Source of the DNA: CAWKZT01 sp963854565
GTDB taxonomy: Bacteria > Actinomycetota > Acidimicrobiia > Acidimicrobiales > JAHEJN01
Length of the DNA: 13,066 nt
Assembly (NCBI GenBank): GCA_963854565.1
Contig: CAWKZT010000048.1
Location: 1-13,066 of the forward strand
Reading direction: 5' to 3'
Below are positions 6,631 through 12,972 of this stretch, in pieces. The notes beneath the pieces are model-generated. The model was given only the letters and a program-made list of their open reading frames with translations. It had not been told where the DNA came from and searched no databases. Position 1 is the stretch's first letter. The number at the start of each line of letters is the position of its first letter. A program made the position numbers and the translations under genes.

Positions 6631-7509
6631 CTAGTCGGCCTCCCCTGGACGGAAGCGAGTCTCTGAACTTTCTGGAGCGAGGCTGGCAGCAATCTGCTCT
6701 TCCTCGTCCAACAACTTCTCAAGCTCTGGATCGGCTTCTTTAACCAGTGGTGCTGGATCGGCATTTTCTTCGTCGCGTCGGCGAGAAGAAACGACACCCT
6801 TTGGCTTAGCGGCGCCGGCAGATTCGCCAACAGTCAACGTAGCTTCTTGGGCAACGTTGTCGTCGACACGAGCCTTGTAAGGAAGGATTTCGCCTTTGTA
6901 GACCCATACCTTGACGCCAATACGGCCGTAGGTGGTGTGGGACTCGCGGAATCCATAATCGATGTCAGCACGAAGGGTGTGCAGCGGTACACGGCCTTCG
7001 AGGTACCACTCGGTGCGACTCATCTCGGCACCGCCGAGGCGGCCCGAGCACTGAACCTTAATGCCGAGGGCACCAGCTTTTTGTGCGTTCTGGACGGCAC
7101 GCTTCATGGCACGACGGAAAGCGACGCGGCCAGCAAGCTGATCGCCAACACCTTGAGCGATCAAGGCAGCGTCAAGTTCGGGCTGCTTGATTTCTTGGAT
7201 GTTCAGTTGGATCTTGTTGTTGCCGCTGATCTTGGTGAGTCCGGCACGGAGGCGGTCGGCCTCGGCGCCACGACGACCAATAACGATGCCGGGGCGTGCG
7301 GTGTGAACGTCGATACGCAGACGATCACGGGTGCGCTCAACCTCGACACGACTAATTGCCGCGTGCGGCAATTCGGTCATGAGGTAGTCGCGAATCTTCC
7401 AGTCTTCAATTACGAAGTCGGAGTACTGTTCGCGTTCGGCGAACCAACGGGACTTCCAGTCGGTGGTTACACCTAGTCGGAATCCGTACGGATGAATCTT
7501 CTGTCCCAT
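6631..7509 (-). CDS. rpsC: 30S ribosomal protein S3 (uS3) with acidic C-terminal extension
   Basis: S3 lines the mRNA entry tunnel of the small subunit. The N-terminal part starts MGQKIHPYGFRLGVTTDWKS; a KH domain follows with the GXXG loop as GRRG at residues 78-81. The C-terminal S3 domain covers RVAFRRAMKRAVQNAQKAGA and DYGFRESHTTYGRIGVKVW, ending near residue 210. The total of 292 residues is well above the 210-235 typical of E. coli-like S3. The last 80 or so residues are variable, with a basic patch (SSRRRDEE) and then an acidic, helix-prone segment (DPELEKLLDEEEQIA). Such tails are common in actinobacterial S3. The ATG shares one base with the rplV stop, with GGAGGAAGAGG just upstream. 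Confidence 0.98.
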   Translation of the reverse strand: MGQKIHPYGFRLGVTTDWKSRWFAEREQYSDFVIEDWKIRDYLMTELPHAAISRVEVERTRDRLRIDVHTARPGIVIGRRGAEADRLRAGLTKISGNNKIQLNIQEIKQPELDAALIAQGVGDQLAGRVAFRRAMKRAVQNAQKAGALGIKVQCSGRLGGAEMSRTEWYLEGRVPLHTLRADIDYGFRESHTTYGRIGVKVWVYKGEILPYKARVDDNVAQEATLTVGESAGAAKPKGVVSSRRRDEENADPAPLVKEADPELEKLLDEEEQIAASLAPESSETRFRPGEAD

Positions 7510-8369
7510 TAGTCCTCTTCCTCCGTGCTATCCGCATCGGAAGATTCAGCGTCTTTTGCTAGTGATGGTGGCAACGAGAAGCCGGCGGCTTCGGCAGCTT
7601 CGGCAGTGGTGAACCACACTTCGGCAACCGTCCTGTCGTAGAACGGTGATGAAGGCGGGTGATACAGCATTGAGTCGGCATTGCCCTTGATGGTGTAGTC
7701 GTCGCTAGGAGCGGCGCCATCTTCAAGAGGCAAAGCGGAGAACTCGCCGAACGGGCTGACATCGTCAGCATTGGCGGTGCCATCAGAATCAGAATCAACC
7801 GAAGCATCATCTAAGACGCTGGTGTCTTCTTCGTGATCATGTTCGGCTTCGGCCGCAGCTTCAGCAGCCTCAGCCCGAGCCTTGGACTGCGCAACGCGAG
7901 CCCGACGAGCATCGGCAGCGTTGGCGGAACGACCTGCGGTGCCGCGTTCTGCGTCGCGGGCGGCAAAAGCAGCAAGCTGCTCGGCCGAATAACGGGTCAC
8001 AATGACAGTGATATGGCAGGTGCGCTTACGAATGCGAGTGGCGCGGCCACGGGCACGGGGACGCCAGCGCTTAAGCGTTGGGCCCTCGTCGGCGTAGCAG
8101 GCAGACACGAAGAGTTCTTCGGCGTCGAGGCCATCGTTGTTCTCCGCGTTAGCTACGGCGCTGTCAAGAACCTTCGCAATGGTGCGAGCAATTGCTCGTT
8201 CGGAGAAAGCCAGAATTTCGGCGGCTTCACCGTAGGACTTGCCACGGACCAGGTCGAGCACTTCACGTGCCTTGTACGCCGAGACACGGACGAAACGAGC
8301 CTGGGCACGGGTGCCGGCGCGTTCGTTGGTCTTGGAGTGCTTCTTCAGCGGGATAGTTGCAGCTGACAT
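7509..8369 (-). CDS. rplV: 50S ribosomal protein L22 (uL22) fused to a C-terminal extension domain
   Basis: L22 lines the peptide exit tunnel; its beta-hairpin reaches the constriction site. The L22 core spans about residues 20-127 (ARFVRVSAYKAREVLDLVRG, AVANAENNDGLD, and the hairpin GPTLKRWRPRARGRATRIRK). A normal L22 would end here at 110-130 residues, yet this one has 286. Residues 128-224 form a low-complexity linker, first Ala/Arg/Glu-rich, then Asp/Ser-rich. Residues 225-269 form a compact conserved-looking module with IKGNADSMLYH and DRTVAEVWFTTAEAAEAAGF, followed by an acidic tail. I recall annotations of L22 fused to an unknown domain in actinobacteria, which this fits. The reading frame is unbroken and both ends overlap neighbours by one base (TAATG), so the extension is genuine and not a frameshift artefact. 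Confidence 0.97.
   Translation of the reverse strand: MSAATIPLKKHSKTNERAGTRAQARFVRVSAYKAREVLDLVRGKSYGEAAEILAFSERAIARTIAKVLDSAVANAENNDGLDAEELFVSACYADEGPTLKRWRPRARGRATRIRKRTCHITVIVTRYSAEQLAAFAARDAERGTAGRSANAADARRARVAQSKARAEAAEAAAEAEHDHEEDTSVLDDASVDSDSDGTANADDVSPFGEFSALPLEDGAAPSDDYTIKGNADSMLYHPPSSPFYDRTVAEVWFTTAEAAEAAGFSLPPSLAKDAESSDADSTEEED
7563..7697 (-). other. C-terminal GN-x2-S-x2-YH / AEVWF / AAGF module in L22
   Basis: This part of rplV (residues 225-269) encodes a short module with YTIKGN, SMLYHPPSSPFY, AEVWF and EAAEAAGF. The pattern of a GN start, a YH-x-P-x3-FY core, a VWF strand and an A-x-AAGF end resembles the small module called sunset domain in current annotation, which I recall at the C-termini of some actinobacterial ribosomal proteins and nuclease-like proteins. 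Cysteines of the related Ada-type zinc site are missing, so zinc binding is unlikely. Its function is unknown to me. The assignment is from memory of motif shape only. Confidence 0.6.
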
Positions 8370-8647
8370 TAGCGTCGACCGCCCTTTTCCTGTCCCGCAT
8401 GAGAACGGAATGTACGGGTGGGGGCAAACTCGCCAAGCTTGTGACCAATCATCGCTTCAGTGATGTACACGGGTACATGCTTGCGACCGTCATGAACAGC
8501 CACGGTGTGGCCAATCATGTCAGGAATGACCGTTGAGCGGCGCGACCAGGTCTTGATGACCTGCTTGTCGCCAGACTCGTTGAGCTTGTCAATCTTGCGG
8601 AGGAGGTGCCCATCAATAAACGGACCCTTTTTAAGACTTCTTGGCAT
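8369..8647 (-). CDS. rpsS: 30S ribosomal protein S19 (uS19)
   Basis: S19 sits in the small-subunit head, forms a complex with S13 and contacts the A-site tRNA. The 92-residue product is the usual length. It starts MPRSLKKGPFIDGHLLRKID and contains the signature IGHTVAVHDGRKHVPVYI and EAMIGHKLGEFAPTRTFRSH. The ATG at 8647 is ten bases from the rplB stop, and the stop codon itself is part of the site TAAGGAG. The stop overlaps rplV as TAATG. Confidence 0.98.
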   Translation of the reverse strand: MPRSLKKGPFIDGHLLRKIDKLNESGDKQVIKTWSRRSTVIPDMIGHTVAVHDGRKHVPVYITEAMIGHKLGEFAPTRTFRSHAGQEKGGRR

Positions 8648-8657
8648 GATCTACTCC

Positions 8658-9494
8658 TTACCGGCGTGCGCCGCGGGTACGGCGGCGACGCACGATCATG
8701 TCTTCGGACTTCTTCTTACGGTTACGTGTTCGTGATTCGGGCTTTCCCCATGGGGAAACCGGATGACGACCACCTGAGGTTTTGCCTTCGCCACCACCGT
8801 GCGGGTGATCGACGGGGTTCATTACAACACCGCGGGACTGTGGGCGTACGCCCTTCCAGCGGTTACGGCCGGCTTTACCGATCTTAATGAGTTCGAATTC
8901 ACTGTTGCCGACGGAACCAACCGTGGCAACGCAGTCGATAGGCACACGGCGCATTTCGGTGCTGGGCAAGCGCAAAGTGGCGAAGTCGCCCTCTTTGGCA
9001 ACTACCTGCACACGGGCGCCAGCAGAGCGGGCCATCTTGCCGCCGCCACCGGGACGGAGTTCGACGTTATGAATGACGGTACCGACGGGGATGTAGCGGA
9101 GTGGCAAAGCATTACCGGGACGAATCTCGGATCCTTGACCGTTTCGCAAGATATCGCCAACCTGAACGCCTTCGGCGGCAAGTACGTAGCGCTTCTCGCC
9201 ATCGTGGAAATGCAACAGCGCAATGCGGCAGTTGCGGTTGGGGTCATACTCGATGGTGGCAACTGTGGCGGGAATCCCGTTCTTGTTGCGACGGAAATCG
9301 ACAATACGGTACTGCTGCTTGTGGCCGCCACCGCGATGACGGCTAGTGATACGTCCGTGGTTGTTACGACCGCCAGTGCGTGGCTTCGGAACAAGCAGAG
9401 ACTTCTCGGGGGTAGTGGAGGTGACCTCGGAGAAATCGCTGACCGTTTGGAAACGTCGGCCGGGGCTCGTGGGCTTGCGCTTACGAAGAGCCAT
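8658..9494 (-). CDS. rplB: 50S ribosomal protein L2 (uL2)
   Basis: L2 is required for subunit association and peptidyl transferase activity. The product has 278 residues, the normal length. It starts MALRKRKPTSPGRRFQTVSD and contains GRITSRHRGGGHKQQYRIVD near residue 47-66, and the essential motif NPVDHPHGGGEGKTSGGRHP from about residue 226, including the histidine equivalent to E. coli His229. It ends in a basic tail (VRRRRTRGARR). The ATG lies two bases after rplW, with GAGG inside the end of rplW. Confidence 0.99.
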   Translation of the reverse strand: MALRKRKPTSPGRRFQTVSDFSEVTSTTPEKSLLVPKPRTGGRNNHGRITSRHRGGGHKQQYRIVDFRRNKNGIPATVATIEYDPNRNCRIALLHFHDGEKRYVLAAEGVQVGDILRNGQGSEIRPGNALPLRYIPVGTVIHNVELRPGGGGKMARSAGARVQVVAKEGDFATLRLPSTEMRRVPIDCVATVGSVGNSEFELIKIGKAGRNRWKGVRPQSRGVVMNPVDHPHGGGEGKTSGGRHPVSPWGKPESRTRNRKKKSEDMIVRRRRTRGARR

Positions 9495-9496
9495 GG

Positions 9497-9787
9497 TTAG
9501 ACCTCGAACATTTCGATCGAGTCACCCTCGGCGAGGGTAACGAGGGCACGCTTGGTGTCTGGCTTGGAGCCAAATGCACCGGTGCGGCGGTTGCGCTTGC
9601 GTTTGCCCTTGCGGTTGAGCGTGTTTACCTTCACGACCTTGACACCGAAGATGCGTTCTACCGCATCACGGATCTCGGGCTTAGCAGCGTTGTTGGCTAC
9701 TCGGAATGTGTAAACGCCTTGTTCGAGAAGTCCGTAGGACTTTTCGGAAACAACGGGCTCGATGATGACATCGCGTGGATCTTGCAT
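9497..9787 (-). CDS. rplW: 50S ribosomal protein L23 (uL23)
   Basis: L23 is the tunnel-exit protein that docks trigger factor and the signal recognition particle. The 96-residue product starts MQDPRDVIIEPVVSEKSYGL and continues YTFRVANNAAKPEIRDAVER, IFGVKVVKVNTLN and a basic loop (RKGKRKRNRRTG), all family features. The ATG shares one base with the rplD stop (TAATG), and GAGGA in the final rplD codons is its likely ribosome binding site. Confidence 0.98.
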   Translation of the reverse strand: MQDPRDVIIEPVVSEKSYGLLEQGVYTFRVANNAAKPEIRDAVERIFGVKVVKVNTLNRKGKRKRNRRTGAFGSKPDTKRALVTLAEGDSIEMFEV

Positions 9788-10470
9788 TAGTTGTCCTCAA
9801 CAGTCTCGTCGGTGGCTTCTTCGGCACGAGCGGCCGATGCAGCAGACTTCTTGTCCTCGGCGGCTGCGGTTGGCAGGCTCTCGGACGTGAACACCACAAC
9901 ATCGCTAACGAGAATGTCGTAGGCGTTGAGTTCGCGGGCGGCAAGCACGTGAACATTCTGCAAGTTGCGGAAGCTCTTCCAGGCATTGTCGGCAATGCCT
10001 GGCAAGACGACCAGAACGCGACCTTCAGCACCGATGGCACTCAAGGCGGCTACGGCTTCTTTGGTCTTCGGGGCAGCGAAGTCAAAGTTGTCAACCACCA
10101 TTACGTTGCCGTCAGCGGCACGGTCGGACAAAGCCGAACGAAGGGCCAGGCGAACCATTTTCTTGGGGGTGCGCTGCTTGTAGCTGCGAGGCTTGGGTCC
10201 AAGTGCAACACCGCCACCACGCCAAATCGGCGAGCGGGATGTGCCAGCGCGGGCACGGCCTGTGCCCTTCTGGGCCCATGGCTTGGCGCCACCGCCGCGA
10301 GCTTCGGAGCGGGTCTTGGTGCTTTGGGTGCCGGAGCGGCGGGCCGCTAGCTGGGCGGTAACAACCTGGTGCATAACCGGGATGTTGGGTTCGATACCGA
10401 ACAGGGCATCGTCGAGATCGACTTTGCCAGCATCAGCACCGGAAACGTTCTTTACTACGATGGAAGCCAT
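9787..10470 (-). CDS. rplD: 50S ribosomal protein L4 (uL4)
   Basis: L4 lines the exit tunnel with an extended loop and, in E. coli, represses the S10 operon at both transcription and translation. The 227-residue product shows the tunnel loop at about residues 47-95 (TKTRSEARGGGAKPWAQKGT, then GRARAGTSRSPIWRGGGVAL). The globular part ends near residue 199 with AYDILVSDVVVFTSESL. The last 25 or so residues are an alanine/glutamate-rich acidic tail (ATDETVEDN) beyond the usual 205-210 length. Its ATG shares one base with the rplC stop. Since L4 is the classical regulator, the structured leader before rplC is a natural candidate target. Confidence 0.98.
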   Translation of the reverse strand: MASIVVKNVSGADAGKVDLDDALFGIEPNIPVMHQVVTAQLAARRSGTQSTKTRSEARGGGAKPWAQKGTGRARAGTSRSPIWRGGGVALGPKPRSYKQRTPKKMVRLALRSALSDRAADGNVMVVDNFDFAAPKTKEAVAALSAIGAEGRVLVVLPGIADNAWKSFRNLQNVHVLAARELNAYDILVSDVVVFTSESLPTAAAEDKKSAASAARAEEATDETVEDN

Positions 10471-11120
10471 TAGTTGGACCCACCTTTCGCCTTAACAGCG
10501 TTTCGGACAATAACCGTTCCACCCTTGGGGCCCGGTACGGAACCGCGAACGAGCACAAGGGAGTTTTCGGTGTCGGCGCGAACAACCTCGAGGTTGAGAG
10601 TGGTCACTTTTTGGCCACCCATTCGGCCGGGCATCTTCTTGCCCTTGAAAATACGACCGGGCGTGGCGCACTGGCCGACGGCACCGGGCTTGCGGTGATT
10701 CTTGTGGGCACCGTGAGAAGCACGGCCGCCCTTGAAGTTGTGTCGCTTCATGGCGCCGGCAAAGCCTTTGCCCTTGCTCACTGAGGTGACATCGACAAGT
10801 TCGCCAGCGCCAAGGACGTCGGCGGTAAGTTCTTGGCCGAGTTCGAAAGAACTGACATCGTCGAGACGAAGCTCTACGAGCTTTGATCCCGGCGCTACGC
10901 CAGCCTTGGCAAAGTGGCCGCGAGCCGGTGAGGAAAGTTTGTCGGGATTGCGCTCACCAAAGGTGACCTGAATCGCGCTATAACCATCGGTTTCTGCGGT
11001 TTTAATTTGAACGACTCTGCAGGGCTTGACGCTCAAGACGGTGACGGGAACCACACGGTTCTGCTCGTCCCATACTTGGGTCATGCCGACTTTGGAGCCG
11101 ACGATCGCTTTTTGTGCCAT
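10470..11120 (-). CDS. rplC: 50S ribosomal protein L3 (uL3)
   Basis: L3 initiates large-subunit assembly and reaches into the peptidyl transferase centre. From the ATG at 11118-11120 the product is 216 residues, the usual size, starting MAQKAIVGSKVGMTQVWDEQ. The signature KGKGFAGAMKRHNFKGG is at residues 116-132, then GAVGQCATPGRIFKGKKMPG at about residues 146-165. In-frame ATGs at 11144 and 11162 would add 8 or 14 residues with no family similarity; AGACAGG four bases before 11120 supports the shorter form. Unlike the textbook operon, rplC is not directly after rpsJ: about 230 non-coding bases and an AI-2E family gene lie between. rplC therefore starts the long uninterrupted ribosomal chain. 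Confidence 0.97.
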   Translation of the reverse strand: MAQKAIVGSKVGMTQVWDEQNRVVPVTVLSVKPCRVVQIKTAETDGYSAIQVTFGERNPDKLSSPARGHFAKAGVAPGSKLVELRLDDVSSFELGQELTADVLGAGELVDVTSVSKGKGFAGAMKRHNFKGGRASHGAHKNHRKPGAVGQCATPGRIFKGKKMPGRMGGQKVTTLNLEVVRADTENSLVLVRGSVPGPKGGTVIVRNAVKAKGGSN

Positions 11121-11122
11121 AA

Positions 11123-11160
11123 GGCCTGTCTCATTTCGTGTCATAGGCCGGATGACCGGC
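11123..11160 (-). promoter_or_regulatory. Alternative hairpins overlapping the rplC ribosome binding site
   Basis: On the minus strand GCCGG-TCAT-CCGGC (11160 down to 11147) forms a 5-bp GC hairpin. The overlapping GGCCT (11149-11145) can instead pair with AGGCC (11127-11123), which includes the AGG just before the rplC ATG. The two helices share bases 11147-11149 and cannot coexist. The second would hide the ribosome binding site. This is a candidate translational switch, seen only as base complementarity; regulation is inference. Confidence 0.35.
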
Positions 11161-11171
11161 ATTCACGCGAA

Positions 11172-11198
11172 CGCTCCGCACGGGGACCCGGCGGAGCG
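11172..11198 (-). promoter_or_regulatory. Strong GC-rich hairpin in the rplC leader
   Basis: Bases 11172-11179 (CGCTCCGC on plus) are perfectly complementary to 11191-11198 (GCGGAGCG), and the interior CGG/CCG can extend the stem past one bulged base to a GGAC-type loop. No T-run follows on the minus strand, so it does not look like a simple terminator. It lies 50 to 80 bases before the rplC start. It could be part of an S10-type autoregulatory leader (L4 or another ribosomal protein) or a mRNA-stabilising element. Confidence 0.45.
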
Positions 11199-11261
11199 AC
11201 TTATTCGGTTGTGTCTTCTGGTTCCCGAGGGCCTGAAAGAACTTCGGTTTGTGCTGAGCCG

Positions 11262-11290
11262 TGAATAGTTTCACTGCCGATAGCGCTCAA
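11262..11290 (-). promoter_or_regulatory. Possible promoter for the rplC-adk chain
   Basis: On the minus strand TTGAGC (11290-11285) and TATTCA (11267-11262) are separated by 17 bases and could be -35 and -10 elements. Transcription would start near 11255 and give a leader of about 135 bases containing the hairpins described before rplC. The -10 match is weak (it lacks the final T of TANNNT), so this is tentative. Its position, just downstream of the AI-2E family gene, makes biological sense. Confidence 0.25.
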
Positions 11291-11309
11291 TTACTCTAAC
11301 GGCCTCAAA

Positions 11310-11325
11310 CCGCGAACCGTCGCGG
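11310..11325 (-). terminator. Weak hairpin after the AI-2E family gene
   Basis: CCGCGA-CGGT-TCGCGG (minus strand) forms a 6-bp hairpin 26 bases beyond the stop codon at 11352. Only three T residues follow it. It may be a poor terminator separating the AI-2E family gene from rplC, but evidence is thin and read-through is quite possible. Confidence 0.25.
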
Positions 11326-11351
11326 GTCCAGGCAATATCGACGCGACCGAG

Positions 11352-12461
11352 CTAGTCAGCTAGCCGGCGTGGTGGAAGGCCACCGGATCGGACCTCGTCT
11401 ACCACGTCATAGTGCGACACGATACTGGACGCGAAAGCCTGGATTGTCGCGGCCGCGGGCAGGGCCACTAGAGCACCAACTGGGCCCAACACCGCGGATC
11501 CTGCGATCACCGCACCGAATGCAACCGCCACATGGATCTCCATCGTTTGCGCCGTGATCTTCGGGGCAAAGAAGTAATTCTCAATCTGCTGATAGATCAG
11601 GATGAGGATAAGTACGGCCAGCGCCTTCGACGGACTGTCCAGAAGTGCCACCAAAAGGGGGAAGGCACCTGCGATGTAGGTACCGACAACGGGAATAAAC
11701 TGGGAAACCAGTCCCATCCAGAGCGCTAATGGCAATGGGAACGGCACGCCGATGGCAGCAAACGCAGCCCAATGTACTGCGGCGGAAAGAACGGCCAATA
11801 TCGCCCGCGAGTAGATGTAGCCACCAGTTTTGTCGATGGCCAAATCCCATATGCCAAGAACCCGACGCTGGTGTTTCGGACGCAACAACCCGCAGATCAC
11901 TTCGCGAATCCGTGGACCGTCGGCAACGAGATAGAACGTAAACAGCCCGATCGTCAAGATGCTGAACAACAGCCCCACTATTTGGGACCCAAGATCAACT
12001 AGGTTCCCGGCTAAGCGCGTCGCGAAGCTCGTAGCGGCACCGTCGGCTTGGAACTCGCTCACTAGCTCGTCGGTCTGGACCTCGACGTTGAAGGTTTCCT
12101 CTACCCACTGCTCAATATCGGTGATATAGCCAGGCGCTTGATCAACAAGTTCGGTGACCTGATCGGCGAGAAGAGTTCCGATCGCAAAAATGAAGATACC
12201 GCTGGCCCCCAATGTCGCCAGAAATACCAGGCCCGTTCCTGCGCCGCGGCGAATGCCCATACGTTCCAGCCGATTTACCGCCGGTTCCAGGGCAAAGGAC
12301 AGGAACAGCGAAACCAACAAAATTATGAGAAGGCCGTGAAGCTCCCGGAGGAGCCACCGCGAGGTCGAAAGCATCGCCGCGCCCACGAAAAACAGACCAA
12401 TTGCTTGCGGTACCCACCGCGGCATTCGGTCCCGCTCCACCAGCACCCCGTCGTCGGCCAT
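11352..12461 (-). CDS. AI-2E family (PerM-like) membrane protein
   Basis: The product is a multi-pass inner-membrane protein of the AI-2E/UPF0118 family (PerM, YdiK, YhhT, TqsA relatives). With the ATG at 12461 it has 369 residues. Two or three TM segments lie near the N-terminus (AIGLFFVGAAML, LLIILLVSLFLSFALEP, VFLATLGASGIFIFAIG). A soluble region with acidic helices follows (DQVTELVDQAPGYITDIEQW). The family core comes next: FTFYLVADGPRIRE, GGYIYSRAILAVLSA, GVPFPLPLALWMGLVSQFIP, then QQIENYFFAPKITAQTMEIH and LGPVGALVALPAAA. The substrate is unknown; family members have been linked to autoinducer export or sodium/proton antiport, and the name does not prove AI-2 transport. Other starts are possible: TTG at 12539 (395 residues) or ATG at 12425, which has GGAG nine bases upstream. 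It splits rpsJ from rplC and looks separately transcribed. Confidence 0.92.
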   Translation of the reverse strand: MADDGVLVERDRMPRWVPQAIGLFFVGAAMLSTSRWLLRELHGLLIILLVSLFLSFALEPAVNRLERMGIRRGAGTGLVFLATLGASGIFIFAIGTLLADQVTELVDQAPGYITDIEQWVEETFNVEVQTDELVSEFQADGAATSFATRLAGNLVDLGSQIVGLLFSILTIGLFTFYLVADGPRIREVICGLLRPKHQRRVLGIWDLAIDKTGGYIYSRAILAVLSAAVHWAAFAAIGVPFPLPLALWMGLVSQFIPVVGTYIAGAFPLLVALLDSPSKALAVLILILIYQQIENYFFAPKITAQTMEIHVAVAFGAVIAGSAVLGPVGALVALPAAATIQAFASSIVSHYDVVDEVRSGGLPPRRLAD

Positions 12462-12570
12462 GAAGGCGACAGTAGTTGCTGAACCGTCCCCGATACGCCA
12501 TGGCCCAGCTTCGACAATACGGGTGGTACGCCTCACCAAGGCAAACTTTTGCGATTACCTCGTTACGCGG

Positions 12571-12596
12571 CGGAGCCACCCTCTCGGGTGGCTCCG
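12571..12596 (-). terminator. 11-bp hairpin after rpsJ, candidate terminator
   Basis: A perfect 11-bp stem CGGAGCCACCC / GGGTGGCTCCG encloses a four-base loop (GAGA on the minus strand). It lies about 46 bases after the rpsJ stop and before the AI-2E family gene. On the minus strand no T-run follows, so it is either a U-less terminator of the kind proposed for actinobacteria or an mRNA 3'-end stabiliser for tuf-rpsJ. The rest of 12540-12642 holds nothing else I can support. Confidence 0.5.
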
Positions 12597-12642
12597 GTAC
12601 GCACGAATTATTGTTTTGGTGACCTAGACCACCAACGAGTAG

Positions 12643-12963
12643 TTAGCTCGTCTGAATCTTGATCTCGATATCGACACCAGCAGGCAAGTCGAGACGCTGG
12701 AGCGAATCGACCGTCTTAGGGGACGGATCGAGAATGTCGACGAAGCGCTTATGAATGCGCATCTCGAAGTGCTCACGGCTGTCCTTGTCCTTGTGGGGAC
12801 CGCGGATAACGGTGAAGCGGTGCTTCTCGGTAGGAAGCGGGACCGGTCCACGAAGTGTGGCGTTGGTGCGCTTGACCGTCTCGACGATCTTCTTTGTCGA
12901 CTGGTCGATGATTTCGTGGTCGTAGGCCTTGAGGCGGATACGAATCTTTTGTCCTGCTGCCAT
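12643..12963 (-). CDS. rpsJ: 30S ribosomal protein S10 (uS10)
   Basis: S10 is a small-subunit head protein and, as NusE, a partner of NusB and NusG in transcription antitermination. The 106-residue product begins MAAGQKIRIRLKAYDHEIID, continues RTNATLRGPVPLPTEKHRFT and SREHFEMRIHKRFVDILDP, and ends LDLPAGVDIEIKIQTS, all standard. Its ATG lies nine bases beyond the tuf stop, so it is co-transcribed with tuf. It is followed by a strong hairpin instead of rplC, so the S10 operon appears to be cut after its first gene. Confidence 0.98.
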   Translation of the reverse strand: MAAGQKIRIRLKAYDHEIIDQSTKKIVETVKRTNATLRGPVPLPTEKHRFTVIRGPHKDKDSREHFEMRIHKRFVDILDPSPKTVDSLQRLDLPAGVDIEIKIQTS

Positions 12964-12972
12964 GTTCAGACC

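Noticed and set aside
8799..9500. Plus-strand open frame of 233 codons opposite rplB
   Set aside because: The minus strand is an unmistakable L2; the plus frame has no recognisable domain and no ribosome binding site of note.
11121..11162. Longer L3 with 8 or 14 extra N-terminal residues
   Set aside because: Extra residues have no family similarity, and the region forms hairpins; the ATG at 11120 matches normal L3.
11352..12461. Naming the inserted gene an autoinducer-2 exporter (tqsA)
   Set aside because: The AI-2E family is broad with mixed functions; no quorum-sensing genes are nearby, so only the family name is supportable.
11163..12642. Mobile-element origin for the gene between rpsJ and rplC
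   Set aside because: I saw no transposase, terminal inverted repeats, flanking direct repeats, tRNA target or clear shift in base composition.
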